Shown: in pieces, positions 16,245-25,649 of the stretch
Layout: each line of letters opens with the position of its first letter
Position numbering within the stretch: position 1 is the stretch's first letter
Source: Planktotalea arctica
GTDB taxonomy: Bacteria > Pseudomonadota > Alphaproteobacteria > Rhodobacterales > Rhodobacteraceae
DNA: 64,000 nucleotides
NCBI RefSeq assembly: GCF_002105285.1
Contig: NZ_MUHR01000011.1
Span: forward strand, 248,001 to 312,000
Direction of reading: 5' to 3'
Notes under the pieces: generated by a model
Databases searched by the model: none
What the model saw: only the letters and a program-made list of their open reading frames with translations
What the model was told of the DNA's origin: nothing
Made by a program: the position numbers and the translations under genes

Positions 16245-17781
16245 ATGCGCGCAGTTGGGCGGTGCCCTCCTTGTGATTGCGCTTGCGGGACCGGTGCAGG
16301 CAAGTGATCCGCTCTCGGCGATCGAATGGCTGGAAAAACGCCCTAAACAGGTTGTCGTGCCGCTGGTGCAAGCCCCGCGCGTGATCGACGAACCACCTGC
16401 GGCAATCACGATAACCACGCCCGAAGTCACCGTGACGCCGCTTGGCGCGCCCGTGCGCGCGGCGGCCGGATTGCTGCCAAGCTCGGTTACGGGCCTGCCC
16501 CGCGATCTTTGGAGCGACAGCGAAGCAGGCGGGCTCGGCGCGCTGCTTGGCGCGCTCGATGTGGAGCGTTTGCCCGCCTTGCAATCCTTGCTCTACACAC
16601 TGCTATTGGCCGAGGCTGATCCACCCTACGACACGCAATCTTCCGATTTTCTGCGCGCGCGGGTAAAAAAGCTGCTTGATCTTGGTGCTGTTGATCCCGC
16701 CTCTGCGCTGCTGGATCGCGCCGATCCGGCGCATTTGGACCTGTTTGATTATTACTTCGACGCTGCACTTTTGAACGGTGATGCCGAAGCTCCTTGCAAG
16801 GCGCTCAACCGCAATCCGGCTCTGAGCCGCGATCTGGCGCGCCGCATCTTTTGTGACGTGCGCTCAGAAAACTGGGACAATGCGGCGCTGGCCCTGTCGA
16901 CGGCAGATGCAATTGGCGCACTAGAGCCGATGGATGTGGCCTTGCTGGAACACTTTCTTGATCCCGAACTGTTCGAGGCTTCGCCGGTCCCGCCTGCACC
17001 GGCACGTCCCAGCGTGTTGCAATTCCGTCTCTACGAAGCGATTGGCGAGGCTCTGCCAACGGCCGCATTGCCGCGCGCCTTCGCTGCCACAGATCTCGGC
17101 GGCGATGCCGGTTGGAAAGCGCAGCTTGACGCGGCAGAGCGTCTCGCCCGGATCGGCGCAATTTCAGAGAACCGCCTTTTGGGCATCTATACCAGCCGCA
17201 TTCCCTCTGCCTCTGGAGGCATCTGGGATCGGGTCGACGCCGTTCAACGCCTTGAAACCACTCTTGCTTCGGGCGATCCAGCGGCCGCTTTGAAGCAAAG
17301 CGCGCAGGCATGGGACAAGATGAAAGAGGTGGGCCTCGAAGTGCCCTTCGCCACATTGTTCAGCGAAGCCTTGCTGCGGTTGCCCGCGAGCGGAGCCAAT
17401 AATGATATGGTGACGCGCATTACGCTGCTCTCGCCACTTTATGAACAGGCGGCTCAGCGCGAAACCGATGATCCACTGCTAAAATTTGCGCAAGGCGTCG
17501 CCGTTGGCGCACCCGAAACGCAAAGCGAGCAGGCCCTCGCAATCGCAATTCTGCGCGCCTTTTCCGGCGAAGCGGTGCCACAGTTCCTCAGCGAAATGGC
17601 CACGCAGGGCCGACTCGGCGAAGCCATTTTACGCGCCATGTCCTTGACCGCTACAGGCGCAGCAGGTGATCCGAGCGCGGCGCAAAGCGGCCTTGCGTTT
17701 CTACGCAGCGTTGGCCTTGAAGACACCGCAAGGCGCACAGCGCTGCAGATGCTATTGCTCGACTTTGGCGATCAAAGATGA
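16234..17781 (+). CDS. Uncharacterised exported protein upstream of xerD
   Basis: About 515 residues with an N-terminal signal sequence (KCAQLGGALLVIALAGPVQA, cut near residue 20) and a long, Ala/Leu-rich, probably all-helical body. It begins SDPLSAIEWLEKRPK after the signal. No catalytic motif is visible. Starts at 16204 and 16225 are also open; ATG 16234 overlaps the stop of the preceding small gene and keeps a normal signal peptide. The 3' end overlaps xerD by ATGA. Helical-repeat scaffolds in the periplasm are one possibility, but I do not recognise the family. Confidence 0.75.
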   Translation: MAGKCAQLGGALLVIALAGPVQASDPLSAIEWLEKRPKQVVVPLVQAPRVIDEPPAAITITTPEVTVTPLGAPVRAAAGLLPSSVTGLPRDLWSDSEAGGLGALLGALDVERLPALQSLLYTLLLAEADPPYDTQSSDFLRARVKKLLDLGAVDPASALLDRADPAHLDLFDYYFDAALLNGDAEAPCKALNRNPALSRDLARRIFCDVRSENWDNAALALSTADAIGALEPMDVALLEHFLDPELFEASPVPPAPARPSVLQFRLYEAIGEALPTAALPRAFAATDLGGDAGWKAQLDAAERLARIGAISENRLLGIYTSRIPSASGGIWDRVDAVQRLETTLASGDPAAALKQSAQAWDKMKEVGLEVPFATLFSEALLRLPASGANNDMVTRITLLSPLYEQAAQRETDDPLLKFAQGVAVGAPETQSEQALAIAILRAFSGEAVPQFLSEMATQGRLGEAILRAMSLTATGAAGDPSAAQSGLAFLRSVGLEDTARRTALQMLLLDFGDQR

Positions 17782-18722
17782 GCGCATCTGCAGATCATTT
17801 GCGCTGGATTTCCACCTTTCTGGATGCGCAGGCCGCCGAAATGGGCGCGGCGAACAACACGCAACTGGCCTATGCGCGCGATTTGAAGGATTTTGCCAGT
17901 TGGCTTTCGGGGCGCAAATGCTCGTTTCAAGCCGCCTCACGCGATGACGTAGAGGCCTATCTGATTTTTTGCGATGCGCAGGGCTTGGCGAAATCCACCC
18001 GCGCGCGCCGCCTCTCGGCAATCAAGCAGCTCTATCGCTTCGGCTTTGAAGAGGGTTGGCGCAGCGACAATCCTGCCATCCAGATCACTGGCCCGGGGCG
18101 CGACAAACGCTTGCCGAAAACACTGACGCTGGCGGAGGTCGACGGTTTGCTCGCCGCCTCCCGCGAGGTCGGGCGCTCGCCTAGTGACCGGCTGCGCAAC
18201 ACCTGCCTGATGGAGCTGCTTTATGCGACGGGCATGCGCGTGAGCGAATTGGTCTCGCTCCCCGTGGCCGCAGCGCGCGGCAATCCACGCATGCTGCTCA
18301 TTCGCGGCAAAGGCAACAAGGAACGTATGGTGCCGCTCTCGCCCCCTGCGCGCGAAGCGGTTCAGGTCTGGATCAAGGCCTGGGAGCAGGTGCAGGATGA
18401 AGCCCGGCAGAAAGGCAAGCCTGCCACACGTTTCCTATTCCCTTCGCGCGGCAAGGAAGGGCACCTGACCCGCCACCGTTTCTATATTCTGATCAAAGAG
18501 TTAGCGGTGCATGCGGGCGTCATGCCCTCCAAGGTTACTCCGCATACGCTGCGCCATGCCTTTGCCACGCATCTGCTTGAAAACGGCGCCGATCTGCGCT
18601 CGATCCAGACACTTTTGGGCCATGCGGATGTAGCCACCACCGAGATTTACACGCATGTTCTGGAAGCGCGTTTGCAGGAATTGGTACTGACGCACCACCC
18701 TCTTGCCAAGGACGAAGACTAG
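17778..18722 (+). CDS. xerD: Site-specific tyrosine recombinase XerD
   Basis: Works with XerC at dif to resolve chromosome dimers at division. The 314-residue protein has a SAM-like N-terminal core-binding domain (8-95) and a catalytic domain with all expected residues: Arg154 in TGMRVSEL, Lys178 in GKGNKERMVP, His256 and Arg259 in PHTLRHAFATHLL, His282 in LLGHADVATTEIYTHV, and the nucleophile Tyr291. Start overlaps the upstream gene by ATGA. The stop lies in the palindrome CTAG shared with the convergent phosphoesterase. XerC cannot be fully excluded, but length and sequence near LLGHADVATTEIYTHV suit XerD. Confidence 0.9.
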   Translation: MSASADHLRWISTFLDAQAAEMGAANNTQLAYARDLKDFASWLSGRKCSFQAASRDDVEAYLIFCDAQGLAKSTRARRLSAIKQLYRFGFEEGWRSDNPAIQITGPGRDKRLPKTLTLAEVDGLLAASREVGRSPSDRLRNTCLMELLYATGMRVSELVSLPVAAARGNPRMLLIRGKGNKERMVPLSPPAREAVQVWIKAWEQVQDEARQKGKPATRFLFPSRGKEGHLTRHRFYILIKELAVHAGVMPSKVTPHTLRHAFATHLLENGADLRSIQTLLGHADVATTEIYTHVLEARLQELVLTHHPLAKDED

Positions 18723-19504
18723 CGGCGCAGTGCCGCTGGCAACGCATCCTCGGAAGGCCAGATGCCGGTTTGCAAAGCGCGCTCATAGCCCTGAGGCAAA
18801 CCTGCGGCTCGCATATCAGCCTGCGCCCCTGCCACATCATAGGTTAGCCGCTCGAAACTATGGGCACCGCCTGCGTCGATGCGTAAAAACTCGGTTTGCG
18901 CGCTGCCATCATGGGGCGGCATGCCGATCACCCCTGCATTGAGCCAGGCCACGCCCGAGATATTGCGCTCGAAGGCGATGCCGCTGTGACCTGCGATCAC
19001 CATGTCGATATCGCCGCACAGCATGTTCAGCGCGTCGAGTTCTTCGAGAAAAACCGCCTCCTCAGACACGCTCCAGATGAAGCGCGCCACATCGGTGATG
19101 CCGCCGTGAATGACCGCAATGCGTTTACCTTGATGCGTGAACATCAATGCGCCTGGCAGACCGCCCATCCATTTGCGCGCCTGCGCGTTCACCTGCGCGT
19201 TTGCAAAGGCATACCACGCAGCCGAGAGCAGATCGCAGGCCGTGCCCTCCTCGAAACCGCAACCGCAATCAAGCGAATTGGCCGCCAGTTGTTTTTCGCA
19301 ATTTCCAGCCACCACATACAAATCGCTTGCCTGCGCGCGCGCGATCACCGCATTGGGCGCGCCGCAATAGGCCACCAGATCACCCGTACAGATCACCGTG
19401 CCGCGCGCGCTGGCCAGTGCCGCATCAAACGCTTGCGCATTCGAATACGGACCACCAAAAACCGTAATTTCGCCTGTAATTTCGCCCAAATCGTCAATGC
19501 GCAT
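18719..19504 (-). CDS. Metallophosphoesterase-family protein with altered first motif
   Basis: 261 residues of calcineurin-like fold. ATG 19504 follows GGGAGCGGG. Family motifs GD (CTGDLVAYCG, 39-48), GNCE (67-70, normally GNHD/E), a GGI segment (HGGITD) and GHSG are present. The usual first motif (DxHGN) near the N-terminus is replaced by GGPYSN at 17-22, so the first Asp/His metal ligands are missing. The protein may therefore bind metal differently or act non-catalytically. Its stop codon shares CTAG with the xerD stop on the other strand. Substrate unknown. Confidence 0.8.
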   Translation of the reverse strand: MRIDDLGEITGEITVFGGPYSNAQAFDAALASARGTVICTGDLVAYCGAPNAVIARAQASDLYVVAGNCEKQLAANSLDCGCGFEEGTACDLLSAAWYAFANAQVNAQARKWMGGLPGALMFTHQGKRIAVIHGGITDVARFIWSVSEEAVFLEELDALNMLCGDIDMVIAGHSGIAFERNISGVAWLNAGVIGMPPHDGSAQTEFLRIDAGGAHSFERLTYDVAGAQADMRAAGLPQGYERALQTGIWPSEDALPAALRR

Positions 19505-19572
19505 AGCCCGCTCCCTTGTAGTACCGACCGAGCGACCCCATAACACAATCACCTCATAGAAAGACAAGCCCG

Positions 19573-20880
19573 ATGGACCCAACCACCTCCGCTTTTGACA
19601 GCGCCTTCTTTATCACTGGAGGCTCGATCCTATTGCTGCTGGTGCTATCGGGATTCTTTTCTGGCTCCGAAACGGCGCTTACGGCGGCCTCGCGCGGAAA
19701 ATTGCGCAGCCAGGCGGATCGCGGATCGCGCGGGGCGCAGCGCGCGCTGGACATCACCGAAGACAACGAGCGCCTGATCGGCTCGGTCCTCTTGGGCAAC
19801 AATCTGGTCAACATTCTGGCCACATCACTGGCGACGGCGCTATTCACACGCGCGTTCGGGGAAAGCGGCGTGGCGCTGGCGACATTGGTGATGACGCTCT
19901 TGGTGCTTGTTTTTGCTGAAGTTTTGCCAAAAACTTACGCCATCACGAATGCAGAGCGCGCCGCAGCGTTGGTCTCGCCAATCATTCAAGTCGTTGTACG
20001 CGTTTTCTCGCCCATCGTGAGCGCGGTGCGATTTTTTGTGCGCGGGGTGCTGCGTGTTTTCGGCATCCAAACCGATCCGGACAGTCACATCCTTGCCGTG
20101 CGCGAAGAGATCGAAGGCGCGCTGAACCTTGGCCATTCCGAGGGCATCGTAGAAAAGGAAGATCGCGACCGCATCCTCGGGGCACTCGATCTGGCAGAGC
20201 GCACGGTGGAAGAGATCATGCTACATCGCTCCGGGATCGAGATGATCGATGCCGCCTCCGATCCTGCGGACATCCTGCGACAATGTCTTGAGAGCCGACA
20301 CACGCGCCTTCCGGTTTTCGACGGTGAGCCGGAAAACATCATCGGTGCGGTTCATGCCAAAGACCTGCTGCGCGCAATGCACAAGCTGATCGATCCTGCC
20401 ACTGGGTCCGTCGCAGGCCTGACGAAATTCAACATTCGCGAAGTGGCGATGACACCGTATTTTGTACCAGAAACCACCACGCTTGATGATCAAATGCGCA
20501 ATTTTCTGCGCCGCCGCACCCACTTTGCCTTGGTCGTGGATGAATATGGCACGCTTCAGGGATTGATCACGCTTGAGGATATTCTTGAGGAAATCGTCGG
20601 TGAAATTACCGATGAGTTCGATCTGGCAGAAGATGCCGCGCTCGTAGCGGATGAAGACGGACATTACGCCATCGACGGGTCCATGACGATCCGGGATCTG
20701 AACCGTGCGGTGGATTGGTCGCTGCCCGATGAAGAGGCGAACACCGTTGCAGGCCTTGTCATCCATGAAGCGCAGATGATCCCGACCGTCGGGCAAGTGT
20801 TCAGCTTTCACGGCTTTCGCTTTGAAGTGCTTGGGCGCAATGGGAACCGGATCACGCAGTTGAAAATCCGGCCCCTTTAG
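19573..20880 (+). CDS. CNNM/CorC-type transporter-associated protein (hemolysin-like, CBS domains)
   Basis: 435-residue membrane protein of the CNNM (DUF21) family, implicated in Mg2+/Co2+ efflux or regulation. The N-terminal ~190 residues carry DUF21 with three to four helices (GGSILLLLVLSGFFSGSETAL; NNLVNILATSLATALF). Two CBS domains follow (about 205-335, including ILEEIVGEITDEFD at the end of the second), and a CorC/HlyC domain closes the protein at 350-430. Starts 68 bp from the divergent phosphoesterase ATG. Old annotation as hemolysin is not supported by function. Confidence 0.9.
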   Translation: MDPTTSAFDSAFFITGGSILLLLVLSGFFSGSETALTAASRGKLRSQADRGSRGAQRALDITEDNERLIGSVLLGNNLVNILATSLATALFTRAFGESGVALATLVMTLLVLVFAEVLPKTYAITNAERAAALVSPIIQVVVRVFSPIVSAVRFFVRGVLRVFGIQTDPDSHILAVREEIEGALNLGHSEGIVEKEDRDRILGALDLAERTVEEIMLHRSGIEMIDAASDPADILRQCLESRHTRLPVFDGEPENIIGAVHAKDLLRAMHKLIDPATGSVAGLTKFNIREVAMTPYFVPETTTLDDQMRNFLRRRTHFALVVDEYGTLQGLITLEDILEEIVGEITDEFDLAEDAALVADEDGHYAIDGSMTIRDLNRAVDWSLPDEEANTVAGLVIHEAQMIPTVGQVFSFHGFRFEVLGRNGNRITQLKIRPL

Positions 20881-20883
20881 GCG

Positions 20884-23748
20884 TTATTCGGCAGCGAGGC
20901 GTTTCGCTGCCGTCTCAAGCATCGGCTTCAGGTAGCGGCCCGTATAACTGCGCTCTACCTCAGCAATTTGCTCTGGCGTTCCGATCGCGACGACTTCACC
21001 GCCGCCATCACCGCCCTCGGGGCCGATATCAATAACCCAATCGGCTGTTTTCACCACATCGAGGTTATGTTCGATCACGATCACTGAATTGCCCTGATCA
21101 ACCAATTCATGCAGCACTTCGAGCAGCTTACGCACATCCTCGAAGTGCAGGCCCGTCGTCGGTTCATCCAGAATATAAAGCGTGCGCCCTGTCGATCGTT
21201 TACTTAGCTCTTTGGACAGCTTCACGCGCTGTGCTTCACCGCCCGAAAGCGTCGTCGCTTGCTGGCCTACCTTGATATAGCCAAGGCCGACCCGCATCAG
21301 CGCGTCCATCTTTTCGCGAATGCTAGGCACCGCTTTGAAAAACTCCTGCGCATCCTCGACGGTCATGTTCAACACGTCCGCGATGCTCTTGCCTTTAAAA
21401 CGTATTTCCAGCGTTTCGCGGTTGTAACGTGCGCCCTTGCAGGTCTCGCATTCGACATAGACGTCAGGCAAGAAGTGCATTTCGATCTTGATCACACCAT
21501 CGCCCTGACAGGCCTCACAGCGCCCGCCTTTGACGTTAAAGCTAAAGCGGCCCGGCTTGTAGCCGCGCGCCTTGGCTTCGGGCAGACCTGCGAACCAATC
21601 ACGGATCGGCGTGAACGCCCCTGTATAGGTCGCCGGATTCGAGCGCGGTGTTCTGCCGATCGCGCGTTGATCAATGTCGATCACTTTGTCCAGATGCTCA
21701 AGGCCTTTGATAGTCTCGCAAGGCGCAGGCGTTTGGCGTGCACCGTTCAGGCGCATGGACGCCGTTTTGAACAACGTCTCGATTGTCAGCGTAGATTTGC
21801 CCCCGCCAGAGACACCCGTAACGCAGACGAATTTACCAAGAGGGAACTCGACACTCACATTTTGCAAATTATTCCCAGTGGCTTTCACCACTTTGATTTT
21901 CTTCTTATTTCCCACGCGCCGCTTTACTGGCACCTCGATTTGTCTTTTTCCGCTTAGGTACTGACCGGTTATCGAATTTGCATCCGCGATGATTTCCGCA
22001 GGCGTCCCTTTTGAAACGACCTGCCCGCCGTGCACACCTGCACCGGGACCAATATCGAAAACGTAATCTGCTTCGCGGATCGCCTCTTCGTCATGTTCAA
22101 CCACGATCACCGTATTGCCCTGATCACGCAGGTTCTTTAGCGTTCCAAGCAGGCGATCGTTATCGCGCTGATGCAGACCGATGGACGGCTCATCAAGCAC
22201 ATAAAGCACCCCTTGCAAGCCGGATCCAATCTGGCTCGCCAATCTAATTCGCTGACTTTCTCCTCCGCTCAAAGTTCCACTGGCGCGCGATAATGTCAGG
22301 TACTCTAGGCCGACATTGTTAAGAAAACCCAAACGCTCGCGAATTTCTTTGAGGATCGCGACGGCGATCTCGTTCTTTTGAACGCTCAACGCACCCGGCA
22401 CGGAAGCGCACCAATCATAGGCTTCCTTGATCGACATTTGCACCACATGCCCCACGTGGAGCCCTGCGATTTTCACCGCCAATGCCTCTTCGCGAAGGCG
22501 AAAACCACCACATGAGCCACAGGGCCTATTGTTTTGATAACGCTCGAATTCTTCTCGAATCCAGTTGCTATCCGTCTCGCGGTAACGGCGCTCCATATTC
22601 GGAATCACACCTTCAAAAACGCGCGTCACCTGATAGACGCGGCCACCCTCGTCATAACGAAACGGGATTTCCTCATCGCCGGAGCCATGCAGAAAAACCT
22701 GCTGCACAAAGGCAGGTAAATCTTTCCATTTCGTATTTGAATTAAATTCGTAGTGTTTTGCGATTGCTTCAATAGTCTGTAGGAAATACGGGCTTTTGCC
22801 CTTGCGCCAAGGCGCGAGCGCGCCGTCGGAAATCTTTAAATCGGCATCGGGCACAACAAGACGCTCATCGAAAAACAGCTCTTTACCAAGGCCGTCGCAG
22901 GTGGGGCAGGCCCCGAAAGGCGCGTTGAAAGAAAACAGGCGCGGCTCGATCTCGGGGATGGTGAAGCCACTGACAGGACAGGCAAATTTCTCGGAAAACG
23001 TGCTGCGCTCGCTCTCGCCGTCGCTTGGGGCGGTTTCAAGAATGGCGATGCCATCGGCCAGATCGAGCGCGGTGCGCAGACTGTCCGCAAGGCGTGTCTC
23101 AAGCCCCTCGCGCACAACGATTCGGTCCACAACGACATCGATATCATGACGGAACTTTTTATCGAGCGTGGGCGGCTCGTCCAATTCGTAAAATTCGCCA
23201 TCAACCTTGACGCGCTGGAAACCTTGCTTGCGCAACTCCATGAATTCCTTGCGATATTCACCTTTTCGATCGCGAATGATCGGAGCCAGAAGATAGGCGC
23301 GCGTACCCTCCTCCATCGTCATGATGCGATCGACCATGTCCTGCACTTGTTGTGCTTCGATCGGCTTGCCCGTCGCTGGCGAATAAGGCGTGCCGACGCG
23401 CGCAAAAAGCAGGCGCATGTAATCGTAAATTTCGGTCACCGTACCCACGGTAGAACGCGGATTTTTCGACGTCGTCTTCTGCTCGATCGAGATCGCAGGC
23501 GACAGCCCGCTGATATGATCCACATCAGGTTTCTGCATCATATCAAGGAATTGGCGGGCGTAAGCGCTTAGGCTTTCAACATAGCGGCGCTGACCTTCGG
23601 CGTAAATCGTATCAAACGCGAGTGACGATTTTCCAGAGCCGGAGAGCCCGGTAATCACCACAAGCTGATCGCGCGGAATATCCACGTCTATATTCTTGAG
23701 ATTATGCTCGCGCGCACCGCGCACTTCGATATTTTTCAGCTCAGCCAT
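20884..23748 (-). CDS. uvrA: Excinuclease ABC subunit A
   Basis: DNA-damage recognition ATPase of nucleotide excision repair; 954 residues, normal length. Walker [13 protein letters not shown] begins near residue 34 and a second, [10 protein letters not shown], is in the C-terminal half; signature segments [20 protein letters not shown] and [16 protein letters not shown] precede the Walker B parts [15 protein letters not shown] and [15 protein letters not shown]. Zinc-finger cysteines are in [16 protein letters not shown] and [18 protein letters not shown]. The gene ends three bases from the CNNM stop (convergent). A LexA-like site lies 80 bp upstream. Confidence 0.98.
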   Translation of the reverse strand: MAELKNIEVRGAREHNLKNIDVDIPRDQLVVITGLSGSGKSSLAFDTIYAEGQRRYVESLSAYARQFLDMMQKPDVDHISGLSPAISIEQKTTSKNPRSTVGTVTEIYDYMRLLFARVGTPYSPATGKPIEAQQVQDMVDRIMTMEEGTRAYLLAPIIRDRKGEYRKEFMELRKQGFQRVKVDGEFYELDEPPTLDKKFRHDIDVVVDRIVVREGLETRLADSLRTALDLADGIAILETAPSDGESERSTFSEKFACPVSGFTIPEIEPRLFSFNAPFGACPTCDGLGKELFFDERLVVPDADLKISDGALAPWRKGKSPYFLQTIEAIAKHYEFNSNTKWKDLPAFVQQVFLHGSGDEEIPFRYDEGGRVYQVTRVFEGVIPNMERRYRETDSNWIREEFERYQNNRPCGSCGGFRLREEALAVKIAGLHVGHVVQMSIKEAYDWCASVPGALSVQKNEIAVAILKEIRERLGFLNNVGLEYLTLSRASGTLSGGESQRIRLASQIGSGLQGVLYVLDEPSIGLHQRDNDRLLGTLKNLRDQGNTVIVVEHDEEAIREADYVFDIGPGAGVHGGQVVSKGTPAEIIADANSITGQYLSGKRQIEVPVKRRVGNKKKIKVVKATGNNLQNVSVEFPLGKFVCVTGVSGGGKSTLTIETLFKTASMRLNGARQTPAPCETIKGLEHLDKVIDIDQRAIGRTPRSNPATYTGAFTPIRDWFAGLPEAKARGYKPGRFSFNVKGGRCEACQGDGVIKIEMHFLPDVYVECETCKGARYNRETLEIRFKGKSIADVLNMTVEDAQEFFKAVPSIREKMDALMRVGLGYIKVGQQATTLSGGEAQRVKLSKELSKRSTGRTLYILDEPTTGLHFEDVRKLLEVLHELVDQGNSVIVIEHNLDVVKTADWVIDIGPEGGDGGGEVVAIGTPEQIAEVERSYTGRYLKPMLETAAKRLAAE

Positions 23749-23827
23749 TTCGCCCCCGGGCAGCAGTCTTTAAAATAGACATAGGCAAACCAACGGATTC
23801 GACCAGTCTTTAACCATGACCTTGGTA

Positions 23828-23842
23828 GAACAAATCGGGAAT
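23828..23842 (-). promoter_or_regulatory. LexA-like site upstream of uvrA
   Basis: GAAC-AAATCGG-GAAT on the plus strand, one base off GAAC-N7-GAAC. It lies 80-94 bp before the uvrA ATG in the 104-bp gap behind the MFS gene. uvrA is a known member of alphaproteobacterial SOS regulons, so the location supports the call. Confidence 0.5.
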
Positions 23843-23852
23843 ACACGAAAGA

Positions 23853-25055
23853 TTAATCTATTGCTGCCATCAAAGCGGCACGTCGGCGCGACAACACCGC
23901 ATGAAGGAGGATACCGCCAAGGCTAAGAAGCACGACAAAAACGACAGTGCCGGCCAGATCGAAGACACTGATGATTGCGGCAAGGATGGGCGGGCCACAA
24001 GTCGTGCCCACATTGCCCATCTGCGCCAAAGCACCGGTTGCATGCGCGCGCCTCTCGTCCGTTGTGTTGAGCGCGGCGAGAGCAGCGAAACTTGCGCCCG
24101 GAACAAAGCCGCTCGCCCCCATAAGGAGAAGACATGCCAGAATAAATGCCGCATCGTTGCCATAGACAAACAAGAGCGGAAGCGCCGCAAGCGCGCTGAG
24201 CAAATAGCCGATCTGAACCGCGCGCACAGGAGTAACGTAGCGCAGCAAAACGATGCCAAGCGTCAGCGAGGTGATGATCGAGGCCAGCGGAAGGCTCGCT
24301 GAAAGGCCTGTACGGTGGCTCGCATCAACGAAGCCAGGAAGATAAGTGAGCACTGAAATATAGGTCGCGGTGTACCAGACGAAACCAAGCGCGGCAGCGC
24401 TGGTGACGGGCGAGTGGTAGATACTAAGGTGCAGGCCCAAAACACTTTTCAAGGTGAGCGGCACATCCTTCAAGGCGCTTTCGTGCGGCGCGATTGGCGC
24501 AGGCAATATACGCCAGAGCAACAAGGCCAACGCGAGCATGTACGCGCCATGCGACAGCATCAAGGACGGCAACCCCCCTGCGCGCAGAATCGGCGGCGCA
24601 AGGAGCGCAATTAACATGAAGGACAGGCCAAAAAAGCTGCTCCAGAGGGTCATTACCGCCGGACGCGCAACATCGGAGCTATGACGCGCCATGAGAATGG
24701 GGCCTGCGATGACGATTGCGAGATGGGTCGCGCCCTCTAGCACGCGAAGGGCAATCATCACGGGATACGGCGGCAAAAGCGCCTGAACAGCAGAAAGCAG
24801 CGCCGCCAGAACCAGCCCCGTGACGAAAGCGCGCCGGATCCCGACACGGGTAATCAGGATACCGCCCAGCACGCCAAGGGTCAAACCGGCAAGACCGACG
24901 CAAGAAATAAGAAAGCCCAAGGCGACTTCGCCCACGGGATAAATTTCGCGAAACGCAGCAAGGGAAATCGCGACCTTGCCAAATTGCGCAGCCGCGCCGA
25001 GGCCAGCCATCCAGACGAGGGTGACGATTGCGTAATCGGTTCGAAGCGAGGCCAT
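23853..25055 (-). CDS. MFS transporter
   Basis: About 400 residues, twelve predicted hydrophobic helices with the usual loop between helices 6 and 7 (near PAPIAPHESALKDVPLTL). ATG 25055 is preferred; a TTG at 25076 is also open. It starts 24 bases after the methyltransferase-like gene and is probably in one unit with it and lpdA. Substrate motifs are not recognisable. Confidence 0.8.
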   Translation of the reverse strand: MASLRTDYAIVTLVWMAGLGAAAQFGKVAISLAAFREIYPVGEVALGFLISCVGLAGLTLGVLGGILITRVGIRRAFVTGLVLAALLSAVQALLPPYPVMIALRVLEGATHLAIVIAGPILMARHSSDVARPAVMTLWSSFFGLSFMLIALLAPPILRAGGLPSLMLSHGAYMLALALLLWRILPAPIAPHESALKDVPLTLKSVLGLHLSIYHSPVTSAAALGFVWYTATYISVLTYLPGFVDASHRTGLSASLPLASIITSLTLGIVLLRYVTPVRAVQIGYLLSALAALPLLFVYGNDAAFILACLLLMGASGFVPGASFAALAALNTTDERRAHATGALAQMGNVGTTCGPPILAAIISVFDLAGTVVFVVLLSLGGILLHAVLSRRRAALMAAID

Positions 25056-25079
25056 TTGAGGCAATCTGGGTTCCAAGCG

Positions 25080-25640
25080 CTAAATCTTCTGCGCCAAGGC
25101 CCATGCGGTGATGGGGAATTCAGGATCGTTGGTAAGATCGTCGCACTCTGGGTCATGCTCCGGCGGCCACTCCGGCTCCAGATTGCGCAGCGCCGCGGCG
25201 CGATTGCCCCATTGGCCCGTTTTGATGCCAGCGTCGTCGAAACCGCACTCGAGCAACAGGTTTTTCAGGCCACGCGCAGACCAGCGTGAATTGTCCTGCG
25301 GCGCCGCGTGGAAGGGAATAAAAAACGGCGTTGCAATATAAAAATATGAGCCGCGCTTCATCATCTTGCGCACGTTTTTGGTGGCGGCATAGGGCTTGTC
25401 CAAATGTTCCCAAACCTGATCCGCTATGATCAGATCAAATTTGCGAGGACGGCCATCTTCGCCCTCGAACGGGCCATTGCAAATGTCATATTCCGGATAG
25501 CGAAACTGCTCGTAAGAGCCAAAGTTGAAATACTTGCCCCACTGGCCCGAAATTTCCGCCACAGACATGCCCTGCAAAGGCAATTCTTGAAGCCACGCAC
25601 GCGAAATGCGGCGTAGCTCGATCCGGTTTAATGATGGCAT
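25080..25640 (-). CDS. SAM-methyltransferase-like protein (type 11), motif I degenerate
   Basis: 186 residues. The centre and C-terminal half look like a class I methyltransferase: FDLIIADQVWEHLDKPYAA (motif II-like DxxEH region) followed by RGSYFYIATPFFIPFH (post-motif strand) and ARGLKNLLLECGF. The glycine-rich SAM-binding motif I expected near the N-terminus is replaced by AEISGQWGKYFNFG, which lacks the GxGxG pattern. It begins nine bases after lpdA. It may be a methyltransferase with a weak cofactor site or a methyltransferase-derived binding protein. The target is unknown. Confidence 0.7.
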   Translation of the reverse strand: MPSLNRIELRRISRAWLQELPLQGMSVAEISGQWGKYFNFGSYEQFRYPEYDICNGPFEGEDGRPRKFDLIIADQVWEHLDKPYAATKNVRKMMKRGSYFYIATPFFIPFHAAPQDNSRWSARGLKNLLLECGFDDAGIKTGQWGNRAAALRNLEPEWPPEHDPECDDLTNDPEFPITAWALAQKI

Positions 25641-25649
25641 ATCAGCCCC

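Noticed and set aside
17778-18722. Mobile-element integrase
   Set aside because: Length, motif set and chromosomal context fit XerD; no attachment repeats, excisionase or cargo genes are near.
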